Source: an uncultured Gammaproteobacteria bacterium
GTDB taxonomy: Bacteria; Pseudomonadota; Gammaproteobacteria; Pseudomonadales; Azotimanducaceae
Direction of reading: 5' to 3'
Assembly: GCA_913050215.1 (NCBI GenBank)
Contig: CAJXBG010000017.1
Span: 1 to 44,396, forward strand
DNA: 44,396 nucleotides
Positions 33,736 to 43,276 of the stretch are shown piece by piece; the stretch's first letter is position 1; each line of letters begins with the position of its first letter. A program made the position numbers and the translations under genes. The notes beneath the pieces are model-generated. The model was given only the letters and a program-made list of their open reading frames with translations. It was not told the DNA's origin and ran no database searches.

Positions 33736-36123
33736 CTATTTCTTCATACCAAAACAAATATCTGCGACTTCATCGTAGGTGGCGACGAAATGCATTTTGA
33801 GTCCCTTCTTAAGGTAGTCAGGCATCTCAATATAATCCCGCTCGTTGTCCGAGGGGATGATCAGTTCTTTCACGCCTGCTCTTTTAGCGGCGATAACTTT
33901 TTCTCTGATGCCTCCGACAGGGAGCACTCTGCCAGTGAGGGTGAGTTCTCCGGTCATGGCAATATCTCTGTTTAGTTTCCTGTTTTTTGCGAGAGAAAGC
34001 AGAGCGGTTGCCATTGTGACGCCGGCACTTGGGCCGTCTTTCGGCGTGGCGCCTTCAGGTACATGTAGATGTACAAATGCGTCCTTAAAAAAATCTGTTT
34101 CGCCACCGAGTATGTCTAGGTGCGATGAGACATAGCTATAGGCGATCTGTGCAGACTCTTGCATCACGTCACCTAATTGCCCCGTCAATTTAAGTCCCTG
34201 CTGCTGATCATGTACCAGAGACGCCTCAACCGCCAGCGTAGTGCCACCCATTGCCGTCCACGCAAGCCCATTGATAACACCCAATCCTCGTTGCGGCTTT
34301 TGTTTTTTGAATATAGGAGCACCAAGGTAGTGTTCAACTTCTTTGATGCCAACGCTGATACTTTTTTTGCCTTGCTCAAGTAACTCAACGATAGCTTTCC
34401 TAACGATTCTTCCGAGTTGCTTCTCAAATGCCCGAACGCCAGACTCTCTTGCATAACCATCAACGACTGCGCGCAGTGCACCATCTGTGATTTTCAGTTT
34501 GGATGCACGTAATCCGGCTTTTTGTAATTGACGCTTCCAGAGGTGGTGTTTAGCTATTTGAACTTTTTCCTCGGTCAGATAACCCGCCAGTCTGATTGTC
34601 TCCATGCGGTCAAGCAACGGTCCAGGAATAGTGTCGAGTTGATTAGCGGTGCATACGAACAGTACCTTGGAAAGGTCGACCCGAAGATCTAGGTAGTGAT
34701 CAAGGAATTCATTGTTTTGTTCCGGGTCGAGAACTTCCAGCAACGCCGAGGCAGGGTCACCTTGATAGGAGGCGCCAATTTTATCGACCTCGTCCAGCAT
34801 GATCACCGGGTTGCTGACATCAACTTCTTTTAGTGCTTGGATCAGTTTGCCTGGCATGGCTCCGATATAGGTTCTTCTGTGCCCTTTGATCTCTGCCTCG
34901 TCTCTCATGCCTCCAAGGCTGAAGCGATAAAATTTTCTGCCAAGGGCATTGGCGATTGACTTACCGATTGAGGTTTTGCCAACCCCAGGTGGACCCACTA
35001 ACAGGAGTATTGAGCCTGATATCTCTCCCTTGTAAGCGCCGACGGCGAGAAATTCAACAATACGCTCCTTGACATCGTCCAGACCATCGTGATCCCTGTT
35101 CAGCGATTTACGAGCGAGTAGGAGGTCAAGCTTGTCCTCGCTTGTCACGCCCCAAGGTACAGAGGTAACCCAGTCCAGATAGTTTCTGGTAACGCCATAT
35201 TCTGCTGATGATGGGTCAAGGACCTGCAGCTTTTCCATCTCCTCATTGATGCGCTCAATAACGTGGTCGGGAACATTTCGCTTGAGTAGTCGCTCGCTGA
35301 ACTTCTCCGAGTCGGCCTGGCGATCGTCCTTTGAGATCCCCAGCTCTTTCTGAATCACTTTGAGCTGTTGATGCAGAAAAAACTCTTTCTGTTGATCGCT
35401 GACCTGCTGTTGTACCTGTTCATTGATCTGCGCCTGTAGTTTTGCTGCGTTAAGTTCGGTTTGCAGCAGAATAAGCACTTTTTCCATTCTTGGAATGAGC
35501 GGTAACGTTTCGAGTATTTCCTGCATCTCGACAGGTTTGGCTGAAGTGATCGCAGCGGCAAAATCCGCTAGAGGTCCTGGCTCGCTTGTATCGAAGTAGT
35601 TCAGATACTGTTTCAACTCTTCGTTGTAAAGAGGGCTTAGCTTCATCAATTCCTTGATGATATTGATCATCGCCGTGGCATAGGCTCGCACCTGGTTGGC
35701 GTCTTCATTAACAGGAGATTCTAGGTATTCGACCCTTACGACAAAAGGTGGTTGCTTACGAATCCACTCTACGATGCGGAAGCGCTTCATGCCCTGGGCA
35801 ACAAACTGTAGTTTGTCTTTGACTTCATTCAGATGATGAATGCGTGCAACACATCCAATTTCAGCAATATCCCCTGCTTCTGGTATTTCTCTGCCATCAG
35901 GGAGGGTGGCATAGCTCAAAGCAATAATTTTATGGGCGGATTCAGCCGTTTTTTTTATGCCGGGTCCCCAGGGTTGCTGATCGACCACGACGGGTTGAAC
36001 CAGAACGGGAAAATACGGCCTTGATGCTAGTGGAATCAGCTGAAGTGTGTCAGGTAATAACTCATCCGGTCTTGCGACCGCGGTTGAGGGATTACTATCA
36101 TGGGGAATGAATTCGCTACTCAT
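33736..36123 (-). CDS. ATP-dependent Lon protease (LonA architecture, AsrA-like paralogue)
   Basis: 795 residues from ATG 36123 (no clear ribosome site; the frame is open upstream to 36258 inside the permease gene). A LON substrate-binding domain (about 25-230), a coiled-coil linker (EFFLHQQLKVIQKELG), the AAA+ core with Walker A GPPGVGKTS at 377-385 and Walker B MLDEVDKIG, and the S16 protease domain with Ser699 (PKDGPSAG) and Lys742 (REKVIAAK) are all complete. The protein degrades unfolded or regulatory substrates. It lacks the usual clpX-lon-hupB context, so it is more likely a second Lon like Pseudomonas AsrA than the main housekeeping copy. It is 65 bases downstream of the GPH-like permease. 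Confidence 0.92.
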   Translation of the reverse strand: MSSEFIPHDSNPSTAVARPDELLPDTLQLIPLASRPYFPVLVQPVVVDQQPWGPGIKKTAESAHKIIALSYATLPDGREIPEAGDIAEIGCVARIHHLNEVKDKLQFVAQGMKRFRIVEWIRKQPPFVVRVEYLESPVNEDANQVRAYATAMINIIKELMKLSPLYNEELKQYLNYFDTSEPGPLADFAAAITSAKPVEMQEILETLPLIPRMEKVLILLQTELNAAKLQAQINEQVQQQVSDQQKEFFLHQQLKVIQKELGISKDDRQADSEKFSERLLKRNVPDHVIERINEEMEKLQVLDPSSAEYGVTRNYLDWVTSVPWGVTSEDKLDLLLARKSLNRDHDGLDDVKERIVEFLAVGAYKGEISGSILLLVGPPGVGKTSIGKSIANALGRKFYRFSLGGMRDEAEIKGHRRTYIGAMPGKLIQALKEVDVSNPVIMLDEVDKIGASYQGDPASALLEVLDPEQNNEFLDHYLDLRVDLSKVLFVCTANQLDTIPGPLLDRMETIRLAGYLTEEKVQIAKHHLWKRQLQKAGLRASKLKITDGALRAVVDGYARESGVRAFEKQLGRIVRKAIVELLEQGKKSISVGIKEVEHYLGAPIFKKQKPQRGLGVINGLAWTAMGGTTLAVEASLVHDQQQGLKLTGQLGDVMQESAQIAYSYVSSHLDILGGETDFFKDAFVHLHVPEGATPKDGPSAGVTMATALLSLAKNRKLNRDIAMTGELTLTGRVLPVGGIREKVIAAKRAGVKELIIPSDNERDYIEMPDYLKKGLKMHFVATYDEVADICFGMKK

Positions 36124-36187
36124 GTGGGTATCTATTGCTTGAATGATGATGACTTGTAGCAAGTAGATTGGGTCGAAACTGACCTTT

Positions 36188-37672
36188 TCAAGCGTTTGTT
36201 TGCGGTGAAGCTTCTGATTCGGCATATTGTCGATCAAGCTTTTCCCGAATCTCCGCATAAGCTGATCGGGTTATTTTATATCGGGTAATCAAATAGATTG
36301 GGATGAAATGTAGTAGGGGTAATGCGATCCCTACAGTGAATCCGAGAGAAGTGATGGTCTGAGACGGTATCTCTGAGGGCAAAACATTGGTTGGAAACTT
36401 AATAAGCGTAAGAACTAATCCGCCCATCATGATGCCAACGCCGGAAATTGCCTTGCCCGAAAATGATAAAGCAGCATTGAACATGGCTTCCTGTCGGTAA
36501 CCAGTCCTGAGTTCATGGTCGTCGAGAGTATCGGCGATCAACGAAGCGGCAATAATACCTTGCACGACAGCAATACCCGCACTTAGCACGCCAGTGCTCA
36601 CCAAAATAATTAAAAGCCGCGGGTCACCATTGTCGGGAAGCACATCCAGAAAGCGCAGACTGACTAGGAATACACCGTCCAGAACACTCGCTACCGCGGC
36701 AATAATCAGGATGTCTCTTTTGTCCCAATTCCGCTGCAGATAGGCGACCATTGGAAAAGCCAAGACAGCGCCGATAGCAGATATAGCAAACCAGCGGAGG
36801 TCCTCGGTCTCGAACCCCCAGAAAAAAGTCGTCATGTAAATGCCAAGATTTGTCGTCGTGCCTGAAATTGCAGAAGAAACCAGAACGATGATAAAGAGCA
36901 GCGCAAATTGTTGGTTCTTTAGTGCTCGCCACAACTCGGTCGCTGTCGTCGAAAAACTGAATCGGGTTCGGGGACCGGTATGTTGCCGCAGATAAGGGAT
37001 TTCTCTTTTTGTAAGCAACGTGGTGACCAGCGCGCCACCGGTGAGTAGCAAACCGGCACACATCGCGAGTACAGGATAACCTTCGGGATTGAGCTGTCCC
37101 ACTGGAAAAGCCTCGGTTCCCGGCATGACAAATGTGAAGATGAATAGCGGGAAGCATACGGCGATAAGCCAGCCGATGGCGTAGCGATAGGCCATGACAG
37201 AGGTTCTGTCCTCGTAGTCGTCGGTTAATTCAGCCGCAATCGCCGCCCAGGGGATAAAATAGAGCGTCATGAAACCTCTGGTTGCCAGAGTAAATCCAAG
37301 TAACCAGGCAAAAAGTGTGATTTCTTGCAATCCTGTGGGAGGTGAAAATAGAAGAGAGATGCTTAATCCCAGAGGAACAGATGCAATCAGCATTAGCGGG
37401 TGGCGACGCCCCCACCTTGTTCTCAGGTTGTCTGATAGGGTTGCGACCAAAGGATCTGTAACCGCGTCAAACACGATCGCGACTGCGAGTGCCGTGGACA
37501 CGAGAAAAGCGTCCATTCCAAGGATCTGACTGTAGTAGAGTAGTGCAAAGGTATTAAAAACCCAGTTTTTTACGGTGTCAGGAATAGCGCCGACACCCTG
37601 GCTAAGTTTTGTCCGAAAGCCCAGTTTTATTGTTCTTTTTTTCCGGTGGTAAATGGGTCTTGGTGTCGTCAT
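36188..37672 (-). CDS. GPH/MFS-type sodium:sugar symporter-like permease
   Basis: 494 residues from ATG 37672 (a TTG at 37714 is open in frame but less likely). About twelve hydrophobic helices. The N-terminal half has AIVFDAVTDPLVATLSDNLRTRWGRRHPLMLIASVPLG, the D-x-x-x-D...RWGRRHP element diagnostic of the glycoside-pentoside-hexuronide cation symporters (MelB-like). Members import sugars or glycosides with Na+ or H+, but many marine relatives carry other, unknown substrates. A promoter-like pair (TTACAT/TATAGT) lies upstream. The lon gene begins 65 bases after the stop and may be co-transcribed. Confidence 0.87.
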   Translation of the reverse strand: MTTPRPIYHRKKRTIKLGFRTKLSQGVGAIPDTVKNWVFNTFALLYYSQILGMDAFLVSTALAVAIVFDAVTDPLVATLSDNLRTRWGRRHPLMLIASVPLGLSISLLFSPPTGLQEITLFAWLLGFTLATRGFMTLYFIPWAAIAAELTDDYEDRTSVMAYRYAIGWLIAVCFPLFIFTFVMPGTEAFPVGQLNPEGYPVLAMCAGLLLTGGALVTTLLTKREIPYLRQHTGPRTRFSFSTTATELWRALKNQQFALLFIIVLVSSAISGTTTNLGIYMTTFFWGFETEDLRWFAISAIGAVLAFPMVAYLQRNWDKRDILIIAAVASVLDGVFLVSLRFLDVLPDNGDPRLLIILVSTGVLSAGIAVVQGIIAASLIADTLDDHELRTGYRQEAMFNAALSFSGKAISGVGIMMGGLVLTLIKFPTNVLPSEIPSQTITSLGFTVGIALPLLHFIPIYLITRYKITRSAYAEIREKLDRQYAESEASPQTNA

Positions 37673-37716
37673 CTTGTCTCTGAAATTATTGTCTTTAAAT
37701 AAAAACGCTCCCAACG

Positions 37717-37745
37717 ACTATAATCTATCAATCAGAGAGATGTAA
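37717..37745 (-). promoter_or_regulatory. Candidate promoter of the GPH-like permease
   Basis: On the minus strand TTACAT (37740-37745) and TATAGT (37717-37722) are separated by 17 bases, about 45 bases before ATG 37672. An inverted CTATCAATC (37725-37733) and GATTGATAG (37827-37835) brackets this divergent region. Confidence 0.45.
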
Positions 37746-37749
37746 TAGC

Positions 37750-37779
37750 TTGTCAGTAGTCTCCAGTGTTCTTTAGAAT
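37750..37779 (+). promoter_or_regulatory. Candidate promoter of hpt
   Basis: TTGTCA (37750-37755), 18-base spacer and TAGAAT (37774-37779), 76 bases before ATG 37855. The leader contains CCGCTTAGCGG, a near-palindrome. Confidence 0.45.
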
Positions 37780-37854
37780 GGCGGTGTCCGCTTAGCGGGC
37801 ATTTTGACTGGCTCATTAGTGAACCGGATTGATAGCAGAAGCAGGAAACAGATA

Positions 37855-38400
37855 ATGGATCATTCGAATTACGCCATTGATGAAATGATATCGGCAAAAT
37901 CAATTGCCGCACGGGTTGAGGCATTGGCAAAAGAGATTACAGCGAATTATAACGATGCTGATAAATTAGTAGTTGTTGGTTTGCTGAGGGGGTCCTTTGT
38001 ATTCATTGCAGATCTTGTTCGTGAGCTGAAGATGCCGGTGGAAGTCGACTTCTTGGAAGTATCGTCGTACGGTGACGCGATGACAAGCTCAAGGGAAGTG
38101 AGGATTCTCAAGGACTTGAGAGGTGAGATAAACGGGCTGGATGTCCTGCTTGTTGAAGATATTGTTGATACCGGCCACACGATGCATCATGTGCAAGCAC
38201 TGTTAAAATCTCGTGAGCCAAGGTCACTCGAGGTTTGTGCGTTGCTTGATAAGCCATCAAGACGAGAAGTCGAGGTCGATGTGCGTTGGATAGGATTCGA
38301 AATCCCCGACGAATTTGTGGTGGGGTACGGCATTGACTACGCCCAACGTAATCGCAATCTGCCTTTTATCGGTAAAGTCAGGCTATCTGATCCTTCGTGA
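37855..38400 (+). CDS. hpt: Hypoxanthine phosphoribosyltransferase
   Basis: 181 residues from ATG 37855 (CAGGAAAC upstream); a longer frame to 37804 lacks support. The PRPP-binding signature [14 protein letters not shown] lies at about 97-110, preceded by [17 protein letters not shown] and [10 protein letters not shown] and followed by ALLDKPSRR and [22 protein letters not shown]. These are the conserved blocks of bacterial Hpt/HPRT, which makes IMP (and GMP) from hypoxanthine (guanine) and PRPP in purine salvage. Length is as expected. The gene is divergent from the permease and convergent with an acyl-CoA dehydrogenase gene, 24 bases apart. Confidence 0.95.
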   Translation: MDHSNYAIDEMISAKSIAARVEALAKEITANYNDADKLVVVGLLRGSFVFIADLVRELKMPVEVDFLEVSSYGDAMTSSREVRILKDLRGEINGLDVLLVEDIVDTGHTMHHVQALLKSREPRSLEVCALLDKPSRREVEVDVRWIGFEIPDEFVVGYGIDYAQRNRNLPFIGKVRLSDPS

Positions 38401-38424
38401 ATCAGCAGGAACAAATAGTGCAAG

Positions 38425-39654
38425 TTAACCGAGGTAGTAGTCCATCAAAGTGAGGTCTTGCTCGCCGGCTTCGATACGTGCGATGGTCTGCAGATGCACT
38501 TCATCGGGCCCGTCATAAATTCTGAATGCCCTAGCTTTACCGAATGCTCTCGCTGCAGGCGTGTCGTTTGTCACACCTTTCGCGCCATAAAGCTGCACCG
38601 CCCGATCAGCAATTGACTGATAGATTCTCGCAACGGCAACTTTTATCATTGATATTTGTTTTCGTGCGGCTTTATTACCGATTGTGTCTAGTTGGTGTGC
38701 AGCCCTTTGAACAAGCAAACGTGCTTGATCCAGTTCGATTCGCGACAGACTGATCGCCTCCTGTGTTGAACTGTATTCGTCAATGCGTTTACCGAAGGTC
38801 GTTCGTTCCTGTGAGCGTTTGACCATCAAGCTAATCAGGACTTCACATTCACCAATTGCGCGCATGCAATGATGAAGTCTCGCTGGTCCAAGCCGTGCTT
38901 GACCAATCGCAAACCCAGCGCCTAGCTCCCCGAGTAGATTTTCTGCAGGAATCCTGACGTTTTTCATTTCGAATTCAGGGTGACGATTAGTCGGTGACAG
39001 ATGATCAAAGACCGGTAAATTCCTCATGATGTTGATACCCTCGGCATGTCTTGGCACGAGGAAAAGAGACTGGCGTTTTGATTTTGGGGCGTCATTATCC
39101 GTCACACCAACGACCACAATCAGTTCACATTTCTCATGGGTTGCGTTTGAGGCGAACCATTTTCTGCCATTGATGACATATTCGTCTCCGTCACGAACAA
39201 TGCTTGTCGCTAGATTTGTCGGATCCGATGAAGCGACCAGCGGTTCCGTCATGGCAAAAGCAGATCCGATCTCACCATTGAGTAAAGGAACCAGCCATTT
39301 CTCTTTTTGTTGCTCCGTGGCAAACAATTGCAGGAGCTCCATGTTAGGTACGTCCGGTGCGTGACAGTTGAATACCCTTGAAGCCCACTCCAATTTGCCT
39401 AGCACCTCTGCAACACCCGTGAACTCGAGGTTCGAAAGTCGTGTGCCGGGCTCGTTGTCATCAAGCCTAGGAAGCGCCATATTCCAGAGGCCCAGGGCTT
39501 TGGCTTCCTGTTGGAGGGTGCGCTGGATTGCGGGGACAGCTTCACCGGCAGCGGCTTGTTCTAGCCATAGCTTATGATTTGGTAAAATTCGGTCGTTAAA
39601 AAATGACTCGACCTGATCTCTTATTTCTATGGCGCGGAAGGGCAGTTCAAACAT
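38425..39654 (-). CDS. Acyl-CoA dehydrogenase (ACAD10/11-like)
   Basis: 409 residues. N-terminal helical domain to about 130, then AFAMTEPLVASSDPTNLATSIVRDGDEYVINGRKWFASNA at the FAD/substrate interface, HPEFEMKNVRIPAENLLGELGAGFAIGQARLGPARLHHCMRAIGECE, RTTFGKRIDEYSSTQEAI and the C-terminal RIYDGPDEVHLQTIARIE. These features match the ACAD10/11-type branch, in which the dehydrogenase works with an APH-type kinase on hydroxyacyl-CoAs. A kinase of that type is encoded at 8735-9796. The enzyme is cytoplasmic and flavin-dependent. It is convergent with hpt; the PPOX-type gene is upstream on the same strand. Confidence 0.9.
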   Translation of the reverse strand: MFELPFRAIEIRDQVESFFNDRILPNHKLWLEQAAAGEAVPAIQRTLQQEAKALGLWNMALPRLDDNEPGTRLSNLEFTGVAEVLGKLEWASRVFNCHAPDVPNMELLQLFATEQQKEKWLVPLLNGEIGSAFAMTEPLVASSDPTNLATSIVRDGDEYVINGRKWFASNATHEKCELIVVVGVTDNDAPKSKRQSLFLVPRHAEGINIMRNLPVFDHLSPTNRHPEFEMKNVRIPAENLLGELGAGFAIGQARLGPARLHHCMRAIGECEVLISLMVKRSQERTTFGKRIDEYSSTQEAISLSRIELDQARLLVQRAAHQLDTIGNKAARKQISMIKVAVARIYQSIADRAVQLYGAKGVTNDTPAARAFGKARAFRIYDGPDEVHLQTIARIEAGEQDLTLMDYYLG

Positions 39655-39774
39655 CGAGGCAAGCCTGTGCTCAAGGAAGTCAATATCATACCCTTGTCAT
39701 TGTCACAGGTCAGCGGTAATTGTTTCGATAACGCTTATCGCTTGATCATGGCTGTATGAACACGACAGACAAGA

Positions 39775-40167
39775 TTAGTTTTGCGATTCCGGGACGACCG
39801 TCAGCGCGAGAATTGCGCGATTTTTATGGCGACCGTTGAGTTTGGCGATAAAATTGAGCAAGCGCATTTGCCAACGGTACTTAGCATCAAATAAGCGGTA
39901 AATGTCTTGAATTTTTGCGGAATCCGTTACGATAGCTGCCGTCCCTGATTCCCAGATATCGTGCTTCAGTTTGCCCCGCATGTCGCAGGGTGCTATCGAC
40001 ATTTTACCGTTGTTTCTAATCCGCTTTACTTTGCCGGCTTTTGATTCAGAGAAGACATAATACTCACCATTATCGCCGGCAAGCCATACCGGTGTTCTGA
40101 CTTCTCGACCATCTTTTCGGTAGGTTGCAAGATTGACATAGGTTTCAACAGCAGGATTAAACTTCAT
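39775..40167 (-). CDS. PPOX-class F420-dependent oxidoreductase-like protein
   Basis: 130 residues from ATG 40167. The split beta-barrel sequence ETYVNLATYRKDGREVRTPVWLAGDNGEYYVFSESKAGKVKRIRNNGKMSIAPCDMRGKL matches the TIGR03666-type F420-binding pyridoxamine-oxidase-fold family known mainly from mycobacteria (Rv2061/Rv2074 relatives). Reactions in the family include biliverdin or other small-molecule reduction by F420H2; the substrate here is unknown. It is the third F420-associated fold in this window. It lies 120 bases upstream of the acyl-CoA dehydrogenase on the same strand. Confidence 0.82.
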   Translation of the reverse strand: MKFNPAVETYVNLATYRKDGREVRTPVWLAGDNGEYYVFSESKAGKVKRIRNNGKMSIAPCDMRGKLKHDIWESGTAAIVTDSAKIQDIYRLFDAKYRWQMRLLNFIAKLNGRHKNRAILALTVVPESQN

Positions 40168-40496
40168 ATTTTTAATTACTCTGATTTCGTCAGTTTAAGT
40201 ATAAACGTGTCGGTATCGCCATGTAGACCAGGTGTGAACGCGCCTTAGGTTTTGTCATCCTTGGGATTTCTAAAGATATTGTTGGTCGGGTGCCCAGCTC
40301 AGTCAAGTCTCTGACTATACCCCGCTAGTGTCCTAAACGGAAAATCTGTGTTTAATTGATGCGAACGACTCTTTTGCAACGTCGGGCAGAATGACAACAC
40401 CAAATGACCGTGAATTCGAGGTGTGACGATTGTGATGTAGATTTGCTACAGTTGGATAGAAATAACGGCAAAACAAGAAACCAGAGGGATAAAGAG
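40168..40496. other. 329-base divergent intergenic region
   Basis: The stretch between the PPOX-type gene and the crotonase gene holds no convincing open frame (a GTG/ATG extension of the crotonase frame to 40404 lacks a ribosome site). On the minus strand TATAGT (40314-40319) could be a -10 with a weak TTCCGT -35 17 bases away. A small inverted pair AGTCA/TGACT lies at about 40301-40316. No RNA gene or clear promoter for the crotonase was found. Confidence 0.5.
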
Positions 40497-41324
40497 ATGA
40501 CAATCACGAAAATTGAAACAGGTACAGAACATCTACTGGCTGAAAATAATGATGGCGTGGCTGTACTCACGCTGAATCGCCCAGAAGCAAGAAACGCGAT
40601 GTCAGGGGAAATGAATGCGGCGCTGCAAAAAGTGCTGGCTGATGCGGAGCTTGATCATGAGATTAAGTGCATTGTACTCACGGGTGCAGGTAAGGGTTTT
40701 TGTGCAGGAGGTGATGTCAAAGGCATGGCAAGTTCCGGCGATGGCACTGTGGGTCCGCGGACAATAGATCAAGCGATTCACGCTCAGCGTGTTAATCAGC
40801 GAGCGACGGCTGGCAAATTGTTCAAAATGCCCAAACCGACGATAGCCGCGCTGCCGGGTGCGGCTGCGGGCGCGGGTCTATCCTTTGCGCTGGCGTGTGA
40901 TATGCGAGTAATGGCATCTAACGCGATCATGACGACTGCATTTGCTCGGGTAGGTTTTTCTGGTGACTACGGTGGTACCTATTTCATGGCGCAACTGGTG
41001 GGTACAGCCAAGGCGAAAGAGTTGTACTATTTGTCAGACCGCGTTAGCGCAGATGAAGCGCTAAGACTTGGACTAACGAATTGGGTCTGCGAGCCAGATG
41101 AGCTGCAGGCTAAAGCGCTTGAAATTGGTCATCGCATATCCTCTGGCCCTACTGTTGCCTATCGTTACATGAAAGAGAATCTCAACCGGGCGCTTGCCGG
41201 TGATGTCGATGATTGTATGGATCTTGAGGCGACTCACCATGTGCACTGTGGTCAGACTCAAGATCACAAAGAAGCCAGCAAAGCCTTTGTTGAAAAGCGT
41301 GAGCCCGTGTTTATCGGTAAATAG
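40497..41324 (+). CDS. Enoyl-CoA hydratase/isomerase family protein (second PaaG-like crotonase)
   Basis: 275 residues from ATG 40497, with CAGAGGGA upstream. It has AVLTLNRPEARNAMSG, the oxyanion segment GAGKGFCAGGDVKGM and AAAGAGLSFALACDMRVM. The classical catalytic glutamates are replaced by Ser and Gly; Asp157 in FARVGFSGDYGGTYF occupies the acid position of PaaG-type isomerases. It is thus closely comparable to the crotonase at 7784, though that one uses Glu156. Function is probably double-bond isomerisation or related CoA chemistry. A hairpin lies between its end and the convergent amidohydrolase gene. Confidence 0.85.
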   Translation: MTITKIETGTEHLLAENNDGVAVLTLNRPEARNAMSGEMNAALQKVLADAELDHEIKCIVLTGAGKGFCAGGDVKGMASSGDGTVGPRTIDQAIHAQRVNQRATAGKLFKMPKPTIAALPGAAAGAGLSFALACDMRVMASNAIMTTAFARVGFSGDYGGTYFMAQLVGTAKAKELYYLSDRVSADEALRLGLTNWVCEPDELQAKALEIGHRISSGPTVAYRYMKENLNRALAGDVDDCMDLEATHHVHCGQTQDHKEASKAFVEKREPVFIGK

Positions 41325-41348
41325 CAGAGCATAAGTCTTTGCAGGGGA

Positions 41349-41386
41349 GCGTTGACTCAACCAGGGAAAGCTTGAGTCATTAACGC
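41349..41386. terminator. Hairpin between convergent crotonase and amidohydrolase genes
   Basis: GCGTTGACTCAA (41349-41360) pairs with TTGAGTC (41372-41378) and, after a 3-base bulge, AACGC (41382-41386). The loop is 11 bases. No strong T-tract, so termination is likely but unproved. Confidence 0.45.
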
Positions 41387-41414
41387 CTGTTAGCAGCAGC
41401 GAGGTTCGGGTGAA

Positions 41415-43139
41415 TTAACCCAGGGCCGTTGCGCTGTTGCCAGGATCCTGCTGCTGGCCCCTAACAAGTTTACCGGGTAATGCGCCGGTTGCTTCACCTG
41501 ATTGATAGATAACAGTGCCCGAAACCATCGTTGAAACGATACCATTTGCGTGCTGTAGCAGTCGTTTACCCCCGGCGGGTAGATCGTGGACGATATGGGG
41601 TGTCTTCAAGCTGAGCGCCTCATAGTCAATGAGGTTGATATCAGCTTTGTAACCAGGCGCTATCAAGCCTCTGTCTTTGAGCGAATACAGTTCCGCGGGT
41701 TGGCGGGTCAGCAAATGAATCGCCTTTTCGAGTTCAAAACTCTTTCGTTCCTTAACCCACTTGGTGATCACATAAATATTTGCGCTGGCATCGCAGATAG
41801 AGCCAACGTGTGCACCGCCATCTCCCAGAGCCGATACAGTATTTGGGTGCGTTAGCAATTCAGGTATGTGATCGGAGAAGTTGGCTGCAGGAATATATAT
41901 GAGGTTGTTGCCATTATTCCCAAGGAAATAGTCGTATAACCACTCGACCGGTTCAACGCCCTCAGCCTGTGCGCGTGCCGCAACAGATGTATCTGGCGTG
42001 GGCAGATATTCAATGGGTTCCTCTAACGGATACATTTTGTCGAAGCGACGACTGAACAACTTAACGAATATGTGCGGTTGATCAATATCTTCCCCAAGAA
42101 TTTGCGATTTGATCTCTGGGGTTTTCAGTTTAGCTATCTTCTCATTCCAAGGTAGATCCTCAAGTGACCTAAAAGTTGGTCTGGGTGAGAATGGACTCAT
42201 TGAAGCAGGGTGCCCCATCAGCATACCAACGGGTCGTGAAAGCACCTGACCGCGGATATCGAGCCCCTCCGACTGTGCATGTTCTATATGGTCTAATTGC
42301 TGGCGCCATAAATCAGGCTGGTTATCCAGATGGAGCAGGGTAAAGGTACCTTTTGCCCCGGTTGATTCGCTGGTGCTTCGGAGAATACTGAACTCCTCAT
42401 CCAAATCTTCCCAATCGGATATCAGCTGAAATACGTGTCCTTTTTCGCCTGATAGCGCCATACCTAACTGCTTCAATTCATGTGTTGCAGCTTTGTAGGT
42501 AGGTACGGGGCTGCCGGTGCTGGTTCGATGTACGAGTGTGCGGGAAGTAGAAAAGCCGACGCCACCGGCGTTGACACTCTCCTCAATGACAGCCTGCATT
42601 TTAGAGATATCTTCATCGGTGGCTGTTTCGCGATTCACCGCACGCTCACCCATCACAAACACCCGAACCGGGCCATGAGGCACTAGCGCAGCGACATCGA
42701 TATCTCTGGGTTTTGCATCAAGTGTATCCAGATACTCAGGAAAGCTCTCCCAGGTCCAGGGTAGTCCCTCAGCCATCGCAGTTTCGGGAATTTCCTCTAC
42801 ACCTTCCATCAACTGGATCAAGACGTCGCGATCTTCCGGTTTGCAGGGTGCAAACCCAACGCCACAATTGCCCATGACCACTGTGGTAGTGCCAAGATTA
42901 GAAGAAGGGTTCAGGTGCGAGTCCCAGGTAGCCTGGCCGTCATAGTGGGTATGCACATCAACGAAACCGGGTGTAACGATAAGTCCAGCAGCATCTATTT
43001 CGTTTGAAGCGGTATCTGGTAGGTTTTCGCCAACGGCCTGAATCAAGCCATCTTTTACTGCAACATCGAGGATGCCGGATTTTCCGCCGCTACCATCGAC
43101 AACGTGCCCGTTTCGAATGATGAGATCATATTCAGCCAT
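41415..43139 (-). CDS. Amidohydrolase of the D-aminoacylase (N-acyl-D-amino-acid deacylase) type
   Basis: 574 residues; AGGAAGAAG precedes ATG 43139. The amidohydrolase barrel shows metal ligands His63 and His65 in VDVHTHYDGQATWD, the family Cys92 in GNCGVGFAP, and the metal-binding Asp in LGDGGAHVGSICDASANIY near residue 440. D-aminoacylases remove N-acyl groups from D-amino acids; many marine homologues of this length are of unknown substrate, so only the general hydrolase role is firm. The gene is convergent with the crotonase and 137 bases downstream of the aldo/keto reductase stop on the same strand. Confidence 0.85.
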   Translation of the reverse strand: MAEYDLIIRNGHVVDGSGGKSGILDVAVKDGLIQAVGENLPDTASNEIDAAGLIVTPGFVDVHTHYDGQATWDSHLNPSSNLGTTTVVMGNCGVGFAPCKPEDRDVLIQLMEGVEEIPETAMAEGLPWTWESFPEYLDTLDAKPRDIDVAALVPHGPVRVFVMGERAVNRETATDEDISKMQAVIEESVNAGGVGFSTSRTLVHRTSTGSPVPTYKAATHELKQLGMALSGEKGHVFQLISDWEDLDEEFSILRSTSESTGAKGTFTLLHLDNQPDLWRQQLDHIEHAQSEGLDIRGQVLSRPVGMLMGHPASMSPFSPRPTFRSLEDLPWNEKIAKLKTPEIKSQILGEDIDQPHIFVKLFSRRFDKMYPLEEPIEYLPTPDTSVAARAQAEGVEPVEWLYDYFLGNNGNNLIYIPAANFSDHIPELLTHPNTVSALGDGGAHVGSICDASANIYVITKWVKERKSFELEKAIHLLTRQPAELYSLKDRGLIAPGYKADINLIDYEALSLKTPHIVHDLPAGGKRLLQHANGIVSTMVSGTVIYQSGEATGALPGKLVRGQQQDPGNSATALG

Positions 43140-43276
43140 ACCGCTTCTTCCTGTAATTTCTTATCGACCATGTTTTTATCATAAACCACCAACTCGCGCT
43201 AATCGTCATTTTCCGCTGCGAGGGAACCAGCTTGCGGAGACTTTCCTTTCCGACGGTTGAGCGTCAGGTCGGATCG

